NCBI RefSeq assembly: GCF_001434705.1
Contig: NZ_AZDJ01000001.1
Span: 1-64,000, forward strand
Direction: 5' to 3'
Length of the DNA stretch: 64,000 nucleotides
From: Lacticaseibacillus nasuensis JCM 17158
GTDB lineage: Bacteria > Bacillota > Bacilli > Lactobacillales > Lactobacillaceae
Translations under genes and position numbers: made by a program
The notes under the pieces: model-generated
The model's input: the letters and a program-made list of their open reading frames with translations, nothing else
The model's database searches: none
Told to the model about the DNA's origin: nothing
Shown here: positions 1-8,192 of the stretch, one piece after another
Layout of the letters: each line of letters opens with the position of its first letter
Numbering within the stretch: the first letter of the stretch is position 1

Positions 1-2316
1 GATCTCCAAACAGCACTCGATAATGCTGAACAAGACAAAGGGACCACTGCGGCAATCACCGCGGCGACGAACGCGTTGACTCAAGCGGTCACAGCTGCCA
101 ACACGGTGGATGATGCAATCAAGAACGCCGCCACCACTGCCAGCCCATACAGCAAAGAACCAGATGTCGCAACGGCCTTAACCGTCATCGCGGCGTTAAA
201 GCCAACCACCGCGACCGCGGACAAACAAGCGGCCATTGATGCGTTGACGCAGGCAATCAACACTGCGGCACCGCTACGTAAGACTGCTGACGATGACGCT
301 ACGACGACGTTGGCGAAAGTCACGCCTGAGCTGGCGCAAAACCCAGCCGTGCTTCAGGCCCAAAACGACCTGACCACAGCCCAAGCATCGGCGGTTGCGA
401 ACAACGGCACGACCGCGGCTATCACCGCGGCCACCCATGCCCTAGAAACAGCAATCGCTGCTGCCAACCAGGCTAAAGCTGCAGCCTCGACCGCATTGAA
501 CCAAGCGGCCGACCCGGTTAGCAACGAAGCACCGGTCAGCGCAGCGAAGACCAGTTTGGCCACAGCTTTAGCCGATCCGACGACGCCAAATGACCAGTTA
601 AGCACTTTGGCAACGGCTTACACCAATGCCATTTCCACCGCTAAAGCGGCGCGGACCAGCGCCACCGATAACGGCGCGGCCACTGTCGCCAAGGCAACAA
701 CCGCTGGCGTCGCCGCCAACACCGATGTTGCCGCGGCTATCGCCAACTACACGACGGTGGTTGGCAAGGCGGACAACGCCGCAGCGACGACTGCCGAAGT
801 TAATGCGGCTGCGCAAGCCGTGCAAGCCGCAATCGATGCCGCGACGCAAGCTAACACCGCGGCGAAGACGGCCCTGGCACAAGATGCTCAGCCCGTTGCC
901 AACGAGGCGCCGGTAACGACCGCCAAGGCTGCACTGCAAGACCTGCTGGCCGATCCAGCCAGTGCCACGACTGCGATTAACGACGCCGTCACCAAGTACA
1001 ACAACGCCATCAGCGCCGCCAAGACGGCCCGCGATACTGCCAAGACCACGGGAGATTCGACGGTCAGCCAGGCCACAACTGATGGGGTCAACCAGAATAC
1101 CGACGTCGCCAAGACTATTGCTGCGTACAATGATGTGGTCAAGGCGGCCGATGCTGGCACGGCCACGACGGCGGCAGTCGCCACCGCGGCTCAAGCCGTG
1201 CAACAGGCCATCGCTGATGCGAACCAGGCGAATACCGCTGCGAAAACGGCGTTGGCCCAACCGGCCAGCCCGGTAGGTAATGAGCCCGCGCTCGCGGCAG
1301 TGAAGGCCAAGCTCCAAACCATTTTGGCCGAGCCGACGAGTTCAACCGATGAGATTACCACTGCCACGCAGGCCTACAACGCCGCCATCACCAAGGCAAA
1401 GGCTGACCGTGACGCCGCCGAAACGGCAGGCGATAATACGGTCGCCGGCGCGACAACTGCCGGGGTGGCCCAAGACGGTGACGTTGCCACCGCAATCAAG
1501 GCTTACCACGACACAGTCGCCGGCGCCGACGCCGAAACGAAGACGTCTGCCGAAGTGGCGGCCGCGGCCAAGGCGGTGCAAACCGCCATCGACGCAGCGA
1601 CGGCGGCTCGGGCCGTGACCGTGCCAACCGCGCCGTATGCGCTGGATGATGCGGTGGCCAAGGCTCAAGCCGCGCGTGACGCGCTGCTTGCCGAGCCAAC
1701 GAGCAGCACCACCGCGATTCAGCAGGCAACTGCCGCGTTGCAAGCCGCAGTGACCGCCGCGGCGAAAGCGCGCGCAACGGCGACCGCCACTGGCGCCGCT
1801 GCTGCCAAGCAGGCGACGACCAAGGGCGTGGCGCAAGAACCAACCGTAGCAAAAGCGTTGGCTCACTTCAAGGCTGTGCAAACTGCAGCCGCCAACAACG
1901 AAGCCAGCACCGCGGCGCTCCAAGCCGCAGCCGACGCGTTGCAAAATGCGGTGACCAACGCTGCCACGGCGCGCCAAGCTGCCATCAAGTCCGGCGATCA
2001 GCTGGCTGATGCGGCAAAGCGGGCCGGTAACGCCGCTGTGGCCGCGGCCATGGCGAAATACGAGCAGGTGAAGCGCGCTGCGGCCGCTGGCCAGGCGACC
2101 ACCGCGCAGCTGCAAAGTGCCATCGCCGCGCTTAAGGCGGCGATGGCCAAGGCGGCAACGCCGGCGCCAACCAGCCAGCCAACGGCTCCGCAGAGTCAGG
2201 CCAACCTGCCAGCCGCCGGCGATGCCACGAGTCCTGCCGGGATGATCGGCGTCGCGGTCCTCAGCCTGTTTAGGCTGCTGGGTTACGCCAAGAAGCGGCG
2301 TGACGATACTGACTAG
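1..2316 (+). CDS. Alanine-rich repeat cell-surface protein, C-terminal part
   Basis: The frame is open from the first base, so the N-terminus and signal peptide lie outside the window. The visible 771 codons are very rich in Ala and Thr and are built from repeats of about 126 residues with recurring NEAPV, ATTxGV and AAQAVQxAID motifs. This resembles FIVAR-like helical stalk repeats of lactobacillus adhesins. The end looks like a sortase signal: LPAAG (nt 2206-2220), a short hydrophobic stretch, then KKRR. Two oddities: the motif has Ala where the LPxTG Thr should be, and an Arg (AGG codon) sits in the membrane stretch. A wall-anchored adhesin or stalk is the likely role; the ligand is unknown. 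Confidence 0.85.
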   Translation, partial: DLQTALDNAEQDKGTTAAITAATNALTQAVTAANTVDDAIKNAATTASPYSKEPDVATALTVIAALKPTTATADKQAAIDALTQAINTAAPLRKTADDDATTTLAKVTPELAQNPAVLQAQNDLTTAQASAVANNGTTAAITAATHALETAIAAANQAKAAASTALNQAADPVSNEAPVSAAKTSLATALADPTTPNDQLSTLATAYTNAISTAKAARTSATDNGAATVAKATTAGVAANTDVAAAIANYTTVVGKADNAAATTAEVNAAAQAVQAAIDAATQANTAAKTALAQDAQPVANEAPVTTAKAALQDLLADPASATTAINDAVTKYNNAISAAKTARDTAKTTGDSTVSQATTDGVNQNTDVAKTIAAYNDVVKAADAGTATTAAVATAAQAVQQAIADANQANTAAKTALAQPASPVGNEPALAAVKAKLQTILAEPTSSTDEITTATQAYNAAITKAKADRDAAETAGDNTVAGATTAGVAQDGDVATAIKAYHDTVAGADAETKTSAEVAAAAKAVQTAIDAATAARAVTVPTAPYALDDAVAKAQAARDALLAEPTSSTTAIQQATAALQAAVTAAAKARATATATGAAAAKQATTKGVAQEPTVAKALAHFKAVQTAAANNEASTAALQAAADALQNAVTNAATARQAAIKSGDQLADAAKRAGNAAVAAAMAKYEQVKRAAAAGQATTAQLQSAIAALKAAMAKAATPAPTSQPTAPQSQANLPAAGDATSPAGMIGVAVLSLFRLLGYAKKRRDDTD
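133..2022 (+). repeat. In-frame 378-bp (126-residue) repeats, about five copies
   Basis: Equivalent positions of the coding repeat (the codons before NEAPV or its diverged forms) fall at nt 511, 889 and 1267, exactly 378 bp apart. More diverged copies fit the same spacing at 133 and 1645. The first and last copies are the least alike, as expected for an array that expands and is homogenised in its middle. Confidence 0.75.
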
Positions 2317-2345
2317 CCGCACCGAATGAACCAGTCAGTAAAAAT

Positions 2346-2394
2346 CGATCCGGGTCACCCACGCGTTAGCGCCGGGCGGCCCGGATTTATTTTT
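2346..2394 (+). terminator. Rho-independent terminator after the surface protein
   Basis: ATCCGGG (2348-2354) pairs with CCCGGAT (2380-2386), followed by a T-rich tail. Confidence 0.75.
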
Positions 2395-2407
2395 GCCTCG
2401 AGTAGGC

Positions 2408-2438
2408 TTGACTGTCACGTCACGTGATAGTTTATACT
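2408..2438 (+). promoter_or_regulatory. MerR-type promoter with 19-bp spacer and operator dyad
   Basis: A -35 TTGACT (2408-2413) and a -10 TATACT (2433-2438) are separated by 19 bp, the long spacer typical of MerR-activated promoters. A near-perfect dyad, CTGTCACGTCACGTGATAG (2412-2430, half-sites CTGTCACGT and ACGTGATAG), fills the spacer. The gene downstream encodes a MerR-family protein, so autoregulation is likely. CTGTCACGTCACG recurs at 2476-2488 in the leader. Confidence 0.8.
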
Positions 2439-2513
2439 CAGCATGTTGGTGAGGTGATTCGGCAGCCGAGCTTAGCTGTCACGTCACGGCACAATCATGG
2501 AAGGGGTAGGGAC

Positions 2514-3314
2514 ATGCTGAAAATCAGTGAAATGGCGAAGTTAGCCAACACGACGCGGCGCACGTTGATTTTCTACGATGAACAAGGCGTTTTTCAACCC
2601 GTGAAGAAAAGCGCCTCGGGTTATCGCTATTATGATTATAACCAGGTCTACGCGTTGCTGACCATCCTGGGGCTGCGCGACGTCGGGTTGTCGCTGGCGC
2701 AGATTAAGGCGATTCAAGCCGGCAGTCAGCAATCCCAGCCGGAGTTGCAACAAGCGCTAAGCAAAATCACCGGGCAACTCACGCAGCTTCAGCACATTCA
2801 GGCGATCTTGGCGCAACGCTTGGCGGCGCAAACCGCCGCGGCCCCGCCGCAGCCGTACCAACCGGTGGTCACGGCGTTACCGGCCGCCACGTATTGGTGT
2901 TCGCGCAAGGCGGTGGATTGCACAGAAGCAGAAATCGCCACGCTGTTCGCCGAGTTTTACCGGGAGCTCGGCGCCGCGGCGCTGTTAGACACCGAGACGT
3001 CCGGATTCATCACGGATTTGCCGGTGACCAATCCCGGCGGCTACATGGCCGCGTCGTTTCGCATTCTCAAGGCCACGACTCACCACGCAGACGAGCCGTA
3101 TATTCCGCAGCTGGAACGGCCGGCGGGGCGGTACGTTCGTGTGTGGGTGGAAAATACGCAAGCCGGTATCGACCGCGGCCTGCGCGCGTTGCAGGCGTAT
3201 TGCCAAGCGCAAGCGCTGCAGCCGCAACCGGTGCTGTGGCAGCTCAACGCCGGGGACGCCTTGGTCACGCATGGCGCCACGAAATTCGGCTGGTTGGCGT
3301 ACGCGTTGGCGTAA
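2514..3314 (+). CDS. MerR-family transcriptional regulator with effector-binding domain
   Basis: 266 residues. Residues 1-70 are a MerR winged helix-turn-helix (LKISEMAKLANTTRRTL, then YYDYNQVYALLTILGLRDVG). A coiled dimerisation helix follows at about 75-110, then a C-terminal domain of about 150 residues that resembles GyrI-like/AraC effector-binding domains of BmrR-type multidrug sensors. I chose the ATG at 2514 because AAGGGGTAGGG precedes it and the MerR domain begins there. The promoter has a MerR-type 19-bp spacer. The oxidoreductase gene starts 37 bp downstream on the same strand and is probably co-transcribed. The effector is unknown, possibly a hydrophobic or electrophilic compound. 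Confidence 0.85.
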   Translation: MLKISEMAKLANTTRRTLIFYDEQGVFQPVKKSASGYRYYDYNQVYALLTILGLRDVGLSLAQIKAIQAGSQQSQPELQQALSKITGQLTQLQHIQAILAQRLAAQTAAAPPQPYQPVVTALPAATYWCSRKAVDCTEAEIATLFAEFYRELGAAALLDTETSGFITDLPVTNPGGYMAASFRILKATTHHADEPYIPQLERPAGRYVRVWVENTQAGIDRGLRALQAYCQAQALQPQPVLWQLNAGDALVTHGATKFGWLAYALA

Positions 3315-3351
3315 GGCCAGCCTAGGGTTATCAATGAGGAGAAATTCACAG

Positions 3352-4320
3352 ATGCAAGCAATTCAAATTAGTGAACCAGTGCCGGCCAGTGCCTTGAAGT
3401 CGGTGACGCTACCGACGCCGCAGCCGGTGGCCGGCCACGATGTCGTCCAGGTCAAAGCGTTTGGCGTCAACGAATCGGAGGTCACTAGCCGCAAGGGCGA
3501 ATCGGATGGCGATTTTCACTATCCGCGGGTGCTTGGCATCGAAGGCGTCGGCGTGATCAGCGCCACGGCGCCGGACTCGCCGTACCAAGTTGGCCAGCAA
3601 GTGGCGATGATGATGGGCGGCCTCGGTCGCGCCATCGACGGCACCTATGCCGAGTATTGCCTGGTGCCGCACACCGCGATGATTCCGCTCAAGACTAACC
3701 TCGATTGGTCGCTGGTCGGCGCCTTGCCGGAAATGCTGCAAACCGCGTATGGCTCGCTGCACGTCGGCTTGAATCTGCAAGCCGGCGAAAGCGTGCTGGT
3801 GCGCGGCGGCTCGTCGACAGTTGGGTTGATGAGCATCGCGTTAGGCAAAATGCTTGGCGCCACAGTGTTTGCCACGACGCGCAAGCCGGCAAAAGTCGCT
3901 AAGCTCAAAGCGCTCGGCGCCGCGCGGGTCTTGATCGATGACGGTAAGCTCGCCGCCCAGCTGCCGGCGGGCGTCGACAAGGCGCTTGAGCTGGTGGGCA
4001 CCACGACGCTGTTTGACACGTTTGCCACGGTGCGGGCAGGCGGGCGCGTTTGCTTCACCGGCGGCCTCGCCGGTGGCTGGGAAATTGATCACTTCTCGCC
4101 GTTCATGATTCCCTCAGGCAAAACGCTGACCAGTTACGCCGGGGAGGCCCGTGACCTGCCGGCCGAGCTATTCGACCGGGTGCTGAAGGCAGTCGCGGCG
4201 CACGAACTTGAGGTGCCGGTTGCCAAGGTGTACCACGGCCTCGAGCAGGTCGGCGAAGCGCAGACGAACCTCGAGTCCGGCCACTTTGTCGGCAAGCACG
4301 TGGTGGTGCTAGCCAATTAA
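3352..4320 (+). CDS. MDR-superfamily quinone/NADPH oxidoreductase
   Basis: 322 residues. This is a zinc-free medium-chain dehydrogenase/reductase of the quinone oxidoreductase type: an N-terminal GroES-like domain (about 1-120, with ILGIEGVGVI-like core LGIEGVGVIS at 61-70) and a Rossmann domain with nucleotide-binding GGSSTVG at 152-158. Zinc-ligand cysteines of classical alcohol dehydrogenases are absent. The ATG at 3352 follows a GAGGAG site. It probably reduces quinones or reactive enones with NAD(P)H and is likely controlled by the MerR regulator just upstream. It is clearly related to the oxidoreductase encoded at 5924-6874. The substrate cannot be told from sequence. Confidence 0.85.
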   Translation: MQAIQISEPVPASALKSVTLPTPQPVAGHDVVQVKAFGVNESEVTSRKGESDGDFHYPRVLGIEGVGVISATAPDSPYQVGQQVAMMMGGLGRAIDGTYAEYCLVPHTAMIPLKTNLDWSLVGALPEMLQTAYGSLHVGLNLQAGESVLVRGGSSTVGLMSIALGKMLGATVFATTRKPAKVAKLKALGAARVLIDDGKLAAQLPAGVDKALELVGTTTLFDTFATVRAGGRVCFTGGLAGGWEIDHFSPFMIPSGKTLTSYAGEARDLPAELFDRVLKAVAAHELEVPVAKVYHGLEQVGEAQTNLESGHFVGKHVVVLAN

Positions 4321-4332
4321 TAGAAGAATCGG

Positions 4333-4371
4333 CAAAGGCCCGCGCCAATAATTTATCGGCGCGGGCCTTTG
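4333..4371. terminator. Bidirectional terminator between convergent genes
   Basis: AAAGGCCCGCGCC (4334-4346) pairs with GGCGCGGGCCTTT (4358-4370). It lies between the plus-strand oxidoreductase and the minus-strand exporter. Confidence 0.75.
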
Positions 4372-4383
4372 CGTTGGCCATAT

Positions 4384-5778
4384 TTACTGATTGTTGGCTG
4401 CTTGCCGCTTGGCTATCACCACGGCACTCAGCAGGATCACGACGGCCAGCCCCAGCAAACCGAGAAAATCGGCGCGGCTGCCGCTGATGGTGGCGGCCAT
4501 GGGCTTGCTGTGCAAGGCACGCGCGGCAATCACCGCGGCCATCAGGCTAGTGCCCAGCGACCCGGCGAATTGCTGCATCATGCTAAACATCGCGTTTTGA
4601 TCGGCTTTTTGCGGGCCGGTCACCTGCAGGCTGGCGTCGGATACCGCGGTGCCAAAGCCGGTGTTAAACCCGATGCGCAACAGGGTGTACAACAAGGCAA
4701 TCAGGCCGACGGTGAGGTGGCCGGTGAAGCCGGCAAATAGCGCCATGGCGGCCCCGGCGAGGCTGGCGCTGAGAATCAACAGCGGCGCGGCGCCGATGCG
4801 GTCATAACTCCGCCCGGCCAATGGCGCGACGATGGCCCCGATCAGCGCCCCGGGCAGCATCATCAGCCCCGCGCTCATCGGGCTGGCGCCGAGCACGTCT
4901 TGCACGTATAGCGGCAAGACGAAGGACAGGCCAATGTTGATGAATTGCAGGCCAAAATATTGCAACAGCCGCTGGCGGACGACGGCGTTGCCGAGAATTC
5001 GGTAGTCGAACAGGCGCCGCCGGCCGTGCCGGGCATACCAGGCCATCACCAAGATCAAGACCACGGCGCCGGCGAGCAGCGCGCCAAACTGGCCGCTGAG
5101 CCAACCATGCGTGCCGGCCATGTTGGCGGTGAGCACGAGGCTGCCGAAAGTTACGGCCAACAACGCTAGTCCTAAGCCGTCGAAGGCCTGGCCGCGGGTA
5201 CCCAAGGCCGGCCCGTGAATCGCATACGCGCCGATCAGCGTGGCAATCAGCAACAGCGGCAACACGCCGACGAAAATCGCGCGCCACGACCACAGGCTGG
5301 TGACGATGCCGCCATACGTGGGTCCTAGCGCCGGCGCCAGCGAAATGATGATGCTGGCAAACCCGGTATACAACCCGAGTTTATTCAGCGGCGCGCGGGT
5401 GAACACCAATTGAAACATTAACGGCGTCGAAAGTCCGGTGGCGACGGCTTGCAGCAGCCGCCCAAGCAGCAGCAGCGCAAAATTCGGCGCCAACATTGCC
5501 ACCAGCGTGCCCAGCAGGCTCATGCTGGCGGCAAAGAAAAACAGCGCGCGAAAGCTGAAGCGTTTGAGCACGAAGGCCGTGGCGCTCATGACGATGGTGA
5601 CTAACAAAAGGTAGGCCGTCGTCAGCCACTGCACGGTGGCGAGGCTGACGTGTAGCGTGGCAATCAAGGTGGGAAACGTGACGTTCATCGACGTTTCCAC
5701 CAAGATGCCGATAAACGATAGAAGGCCGGCCGCTAAAATGGCCAGCTGGCTTTGGCGAGACAGTGTTGGTTCTGGCAT
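4384..5778 (-). CDS. MFS multidrug exporter, DHA2 type
   Basis: 464 residues with about 12-14 hydrophobic segments. It carries the drug-exporter motif C region ALGPTYGG at residues 150-157, followed by WSWRAIF. The family exports lipophilic drugs or dyes by proton antiport across the cell membrane. I chose the ATG at 5778 because AAGGTGG lies 8 bp upstream; an in-frame GTG at 5790 would sit inside that ribosome binding site. The gene is monocistronic and convergent with the MerR-oxidoreductase pair, with which it may share a detoxification role. The substrate is unknown. Confidence 0.85.
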   Translation of the reverse strand: MPEPTLSRQSQLAILAAGLLSFIGILVETSMNVTFPTLIATLHVSLATVQWLTTAYLLLVTIVMSATAFVLKRFSFRALFFFAASMSLLGTLVAMLAPNFALLLLGRLLQAVATGLSTPLMFQLVFTRAPLNKLGLYTGFASIIISLAPALGPTYGGIVTSLWSWRAIFVGVLPLLLIATLIGAYAIHGPALGTRGQAFDGLGLALLAVTFGSLVLTANMAGTHGWLSGQFGALLAGAVVLILVMAWYARHGRRRLFDYRILGNAVVRQRLLQYFGLQFINIGLSFVLPLYVQDVLGASPMSAGLMMLPGALIGAIVAPLAGRSYDRIGAAPLLILSASLAGAAMALFAGFTGHLTVGLIALLYTLLRIGFNTGFGTAVSDASLQVTGPQKADQNAMFSMMQQFAGSLGTSLMAAVIAARALHSKPMAATISGSRADFLGLLGLAVVILLSAVVIAKRQAANNQ

Positions 5779-5923
5779 AACAGAAACCACCTTTAGTGAG
5801 ATTGTGGGGTTGCACTGAGTGATGCCATCTAGGTGCGACGATCACAATCCTCAGGCGAACACGTTCAGTTTACCGCAGAATCTCCCGCCGGCAAAAATTC
5901 GCCCGGGGCATGATGGGTGGCGG

Positions 5924-6874
5924 TCATACCAGTACAACCACCTTGCCAAAACTGTCTGGCGCGTCCAGCGCCGCTTGGGCCGCGGCGGTGTCCGCCAAGG
6001 TGAAGGTTTTGCGGGGCGCGACAGCCAGGTGATGCGCGTCGATGAGCGCCAGCAAGTCCTGCACCTTGGCCTCACTCACGCCTTCGGAGCGAAAGGCGGT
6101 GAGGTAGCCGCCAGTGGGCAAGGCGCTAATCGGATAAAAATCCGCCGACCACACGCCGCCAAGCTCGCCGGTGACGCAACAAATCCCGCCTGGCCGCAGG
6201 ACCCGTAGCGAATCTGTCAGGGTCGCCGGGCCCACCAGCTCGAGGATTTTGTCGGCGATTGGCGCCTGGGCCTGCAGCTTTCCGGCGACATCGGCGACCA
6301 CACTGGCGACGCCTACGGTCTGCAGTGAAGCGGTTTTGGCCAGGTTGCGGGTGCTGCCGATGACCTCGTGGACGCCGAGGGCATTAGCCAGTTTGGCCGC
6401 CGCCACGCCGACGCCGCTGGTGGCGCCGCGAATGAGGAGATCGTCTTGCGCGGTGAGGCGCAGGTTGACCAACGAGCCGTACGCCGTGAACCAGGTTTCC
6501 GGCACCGCGGCCAGCTCCGCCCAACTTAATTTGGTCGTCACGGGATAGAGTTGCGCGTTTGGAATCAGCGCGTATTCGGCGTAGCTGCCGTCGAACTCGC
6601 GGCCCAGCCCGCCCATCAGCGAAATGGCGCGCCGGCCCACCGGCAAGCGCGCGGGATCGGTGGTGTCGGCGATGACGCCGACGCCTTCGATGCCGAGAAT
6701 TCGCGGCAGGTGCACGCTGGGCGACCAGCCGTTGCGCGTAAAGATCTCGGAGCGGTTGATGCCAAAGCCCTTAATCTTTAGCAGCGACCAGCCGGGTTTA
6801 ACGGTTGGGGTGGGGACGTCTTCATAGGACAACGCGGACGCGTCGCCGGGGTGGTGCAACACAATTGCTTTCAT
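5924..6874 (-). CDS. MDR-superfamily zinc-free oxidoreductase
   Basis: 316 residues. It has a GroES-like fold followed by a Rossmann domain with GATSGVG at residues 150-156, and shares RILGIEGVGV, SLMGGLGREFDGSYAEYAL and the overall layout with the oxidoreductase at 3352-4320, so the two are paralogues. No structural or catalytic zinc cysteines are present. Two adjacent ATGs exist; I prefer 6874, 5 bp after AGGAGG, over 6877. It probably acts as an NADPH:quinone or enone reductase. A sigma-A promoter (TTGCAG-17-TAGACT) sits just upstream. Confidence 0.85.
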   Translation of the reverse strand: MKAIVLHHPGDASALSYEDVPTPTVKPGWSLLKIKGFGINRSEIFTRNGWSPSVHLPRILGIEGVGVIADTTDPARLPVGRRAISLMGGLGREFDGSYAEYALIPNAQLYPVTTKLSWAELAAVPETWFTAYGSLVNLRLTAQDDLLIRGATSGVGVAAAKLANALGVHEVIGSTRNLAKTASLQTVGVASVVADVAGKLQAQAPIADKILELVGPATLTDSLRVLRPGGICCVTGELGGVWSADFYPISALPTGGYLTAFRSEGVSEAKVQDLLALIDAHHLAVAPRKTFTLADTAAAQAALDAPDSFGKVVVLV

Positions 6875-6900
6875 CATGACCTCCTGCAGGTGCTGAATAA

Positions 6901-6929
6901 AGTCTAGTGCTAACGATTGTGCGCTGCAA
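6901..6929 (-). promoter_or_regulatory. Sigma-A promoter of the minus-strand oxidoreductase
   Basis: Read on the minus strand: -35 TTGCAG (6929-6924), 17-bp spacer, -10 TAGACT (6906-6901), 27 bp before the start codon. Confidence 0.6.
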
Positions 6930-7055
6930 CCTCCTCGCGCCAAACCCGAATGGGCCATTTTGCTCTGGCCCAACGGATGACGGCCAACAAAAGTGAGCCG
7001 TCAGAACTGTTCATCAATGGCGGACACTGGGACGTAAATCGTGAACAAAAACCGG

Positions 7056-7281
7056 TTATGCCCAGGGTGTTCTTTAACGCTTAAACCGCGAATAAATGCC
7101 GGTCCATCAAGACTTAGCGGCGTTCCTAGCAAAAAAGTTGGCGCGCTGAGTGCGCGCCAAGTGGACAGTTACCGGTCAAGCGGGTGTATTCAACTTTTAA
7201 CAGCGCGTCAAACAGCTAAAAAGCGACCTTGCGCCCATGTCCCCCAAGCGCCAGCGGCCGAAAAGAACACCCTGGGCATAA
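7056..7281. repeat. 226-bp non-coding element bounded by 20-bp perfect inverted repeats
   Basis: The intergenic stretch 6875-7394 has no credible gene. Within it TTATGCCCAGGGTGTTCTTT (7056-7075) recurs as an exact inverted copy at 7262-7281. The interior is highly structured: TTGGCGCGC/GCGCGCCAA (7138-7146/7152-7160, 5-nt loop) and AAAAGTTG/CAACTTTT (7133-7140/7191-7198). A further small hairpin, GACGGC/GCCGTC, lies outside at 6979-7002. The arrangement fits a MITE-like non-autonomous element or a long structured RNA. I see no clear target-site duplication and no strong promoter. Confidence 0.6.
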
Positions 7282-7394
7282 ATCGCAAATATGCAAGATT
7301 TCGCCGAAGGTTAAATGATTATGCAAGCTCCCGACAATTACCCCTGATTAGCCCGTTACCGAACGCGCACAGCCTGTGCGCGCCAGATTTTTCG

Positions 7395-8072
7395 TCACGG
7401 CGTCGCGCTGCCCCATTTGCTTAATCGGTGCTTGGCTGCGGCAGTTTTGCGCCGCGGGGCTTGGCTCTGCAAACCAGCCAAGGCGGCGAGCACAAAGCGC
7501 GTCACCCATTCTAGATGCACGTCGGGTGGTGGGTCGCCCACATTGATAAACGTGATGCGCGTTTGCTCGGCGGCTAACGCGCCTTCGATTACCGCCACCA
7601 ACCCGATGCCGTCGCCAGGCACCAGCCACGTGACGCCGGCATCGAGTTCCGCGCCGGTTTTAGCGCTGAGCTGATCGAATCTGGCCTGCCAATCGGTGCG
7701 CAGGCGCGCCGATAACGCCGGCAAAATGACCGGGTACAACGCGGCGCGCAGGTGGTGGAAGGCCGGCTCGTCGCGAATGTAGCGAATCAGCAGCTGGCGA
7801 ATTTTGTCTTCATTGTATGGCACCATCGCCTTGACCAGCGCGCTGCACCATCTTTCATATTCCGTCCACCACACCGCGATTAACAATTCGGCCTTGCTGT
7901 GGACGACACGCAACAAGGCGCGGCGGTTGAGGCCGGTGAGCTGCTCCAGCGCCTTGAAGGTCAACGCGGCGGCGGGCTGTTCCTTCAAAAACGCCAGCGT
8001 GGCGGCGTCGATCATGGTGCGGCGCTGGCTGCGCAAGGCAGAGGTGAGGGCGATGCTTCCGGGTGTGCGCAT
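7395..8072 (-). CDS. TetR-like transcriptional regulator
   Basis: 225 residues. The N-terminal part (about 15-66) has a TetR-type helix-turn-helix: RTMIDAATLAFLKEQPA, then TFKALEQLTGLNRRALLRVVHSKAELL. The remaining helical part is the presumed ligand-binding and dimerisation domain, which I cannot assign to a subfamily. The ATG at 8072 follows AAGGAGG. It is divergent from the acetyltransferase gene at 8193, with about 120 bp between starts. It may control itself and that gene, but no operator is proven. Confidence 0.7.
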   Translation of the reverse strand: MRTPGSIALTSALRSQRRTMIDAATLAFLKEQPAAALTFKALEQLTGLNRRALLRVVHSKAELLIAVWWTEYERWCSALVKAMVPYNEDKIRQLLIRYIRDEPAFHHLRAALYPVILPALSARLRTDWQARFDQLSAKTGAELDAGVTWLVPGDGIGLVAVIEGALAAEQTRITFINVGDPPPDVHLEWVTRFVLAALAGLQSQAPRRKTAAAKHRLSKWGSATP

Positions 8073-8136
8073 TACGCCACCTCCTTTTTTCGCCAGCATA
8101 CGCAGAAGCGCAAAAATTTGCAACGAATAAGGTGCG

Positions 8137-8165
8137 TTGACCAGGCCCGGCGCGGGGCGTATCGT
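8137..8165 (+). promoter_or_regulatory. Promoter of the acetyltransferase gene
   Basis: -35 TTGACC (8137-8142), 17-bp spacer, -10 TATCGT (8160-8165). The spacer holds a small dyad CCCGGCGCGGG that could be an operator for the divergent TetR-like protein. Confidence 0.55.
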
Positions 8166-8192
8166 GGCGGTAGAAGAATTGGAGGCAAAATT

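Noticed and set aside
598-2322. Long antisense open frames opposite the surface protein
   Set aside because: They arise from the G+C-rich, Ala-coding repeats on the other strand; they lack ribosome binding sites and have Arg/Gly/Leu-rich translations without domains.
7056-7281. RNase P RNA, tmRNA or SRP RNA
   Set aside because: None of the conserved core sequences of these RNAs was found on either strand; only the general stem layout is RNA-like.
7041-7424. Plus-strand open frame of 127 codons in the inverted-repeat region
   Set aside because: No ribosome binding site, no domain, and it runs through hairpins and into the 3' end of the TetR-like gene; composition is not coding-like.
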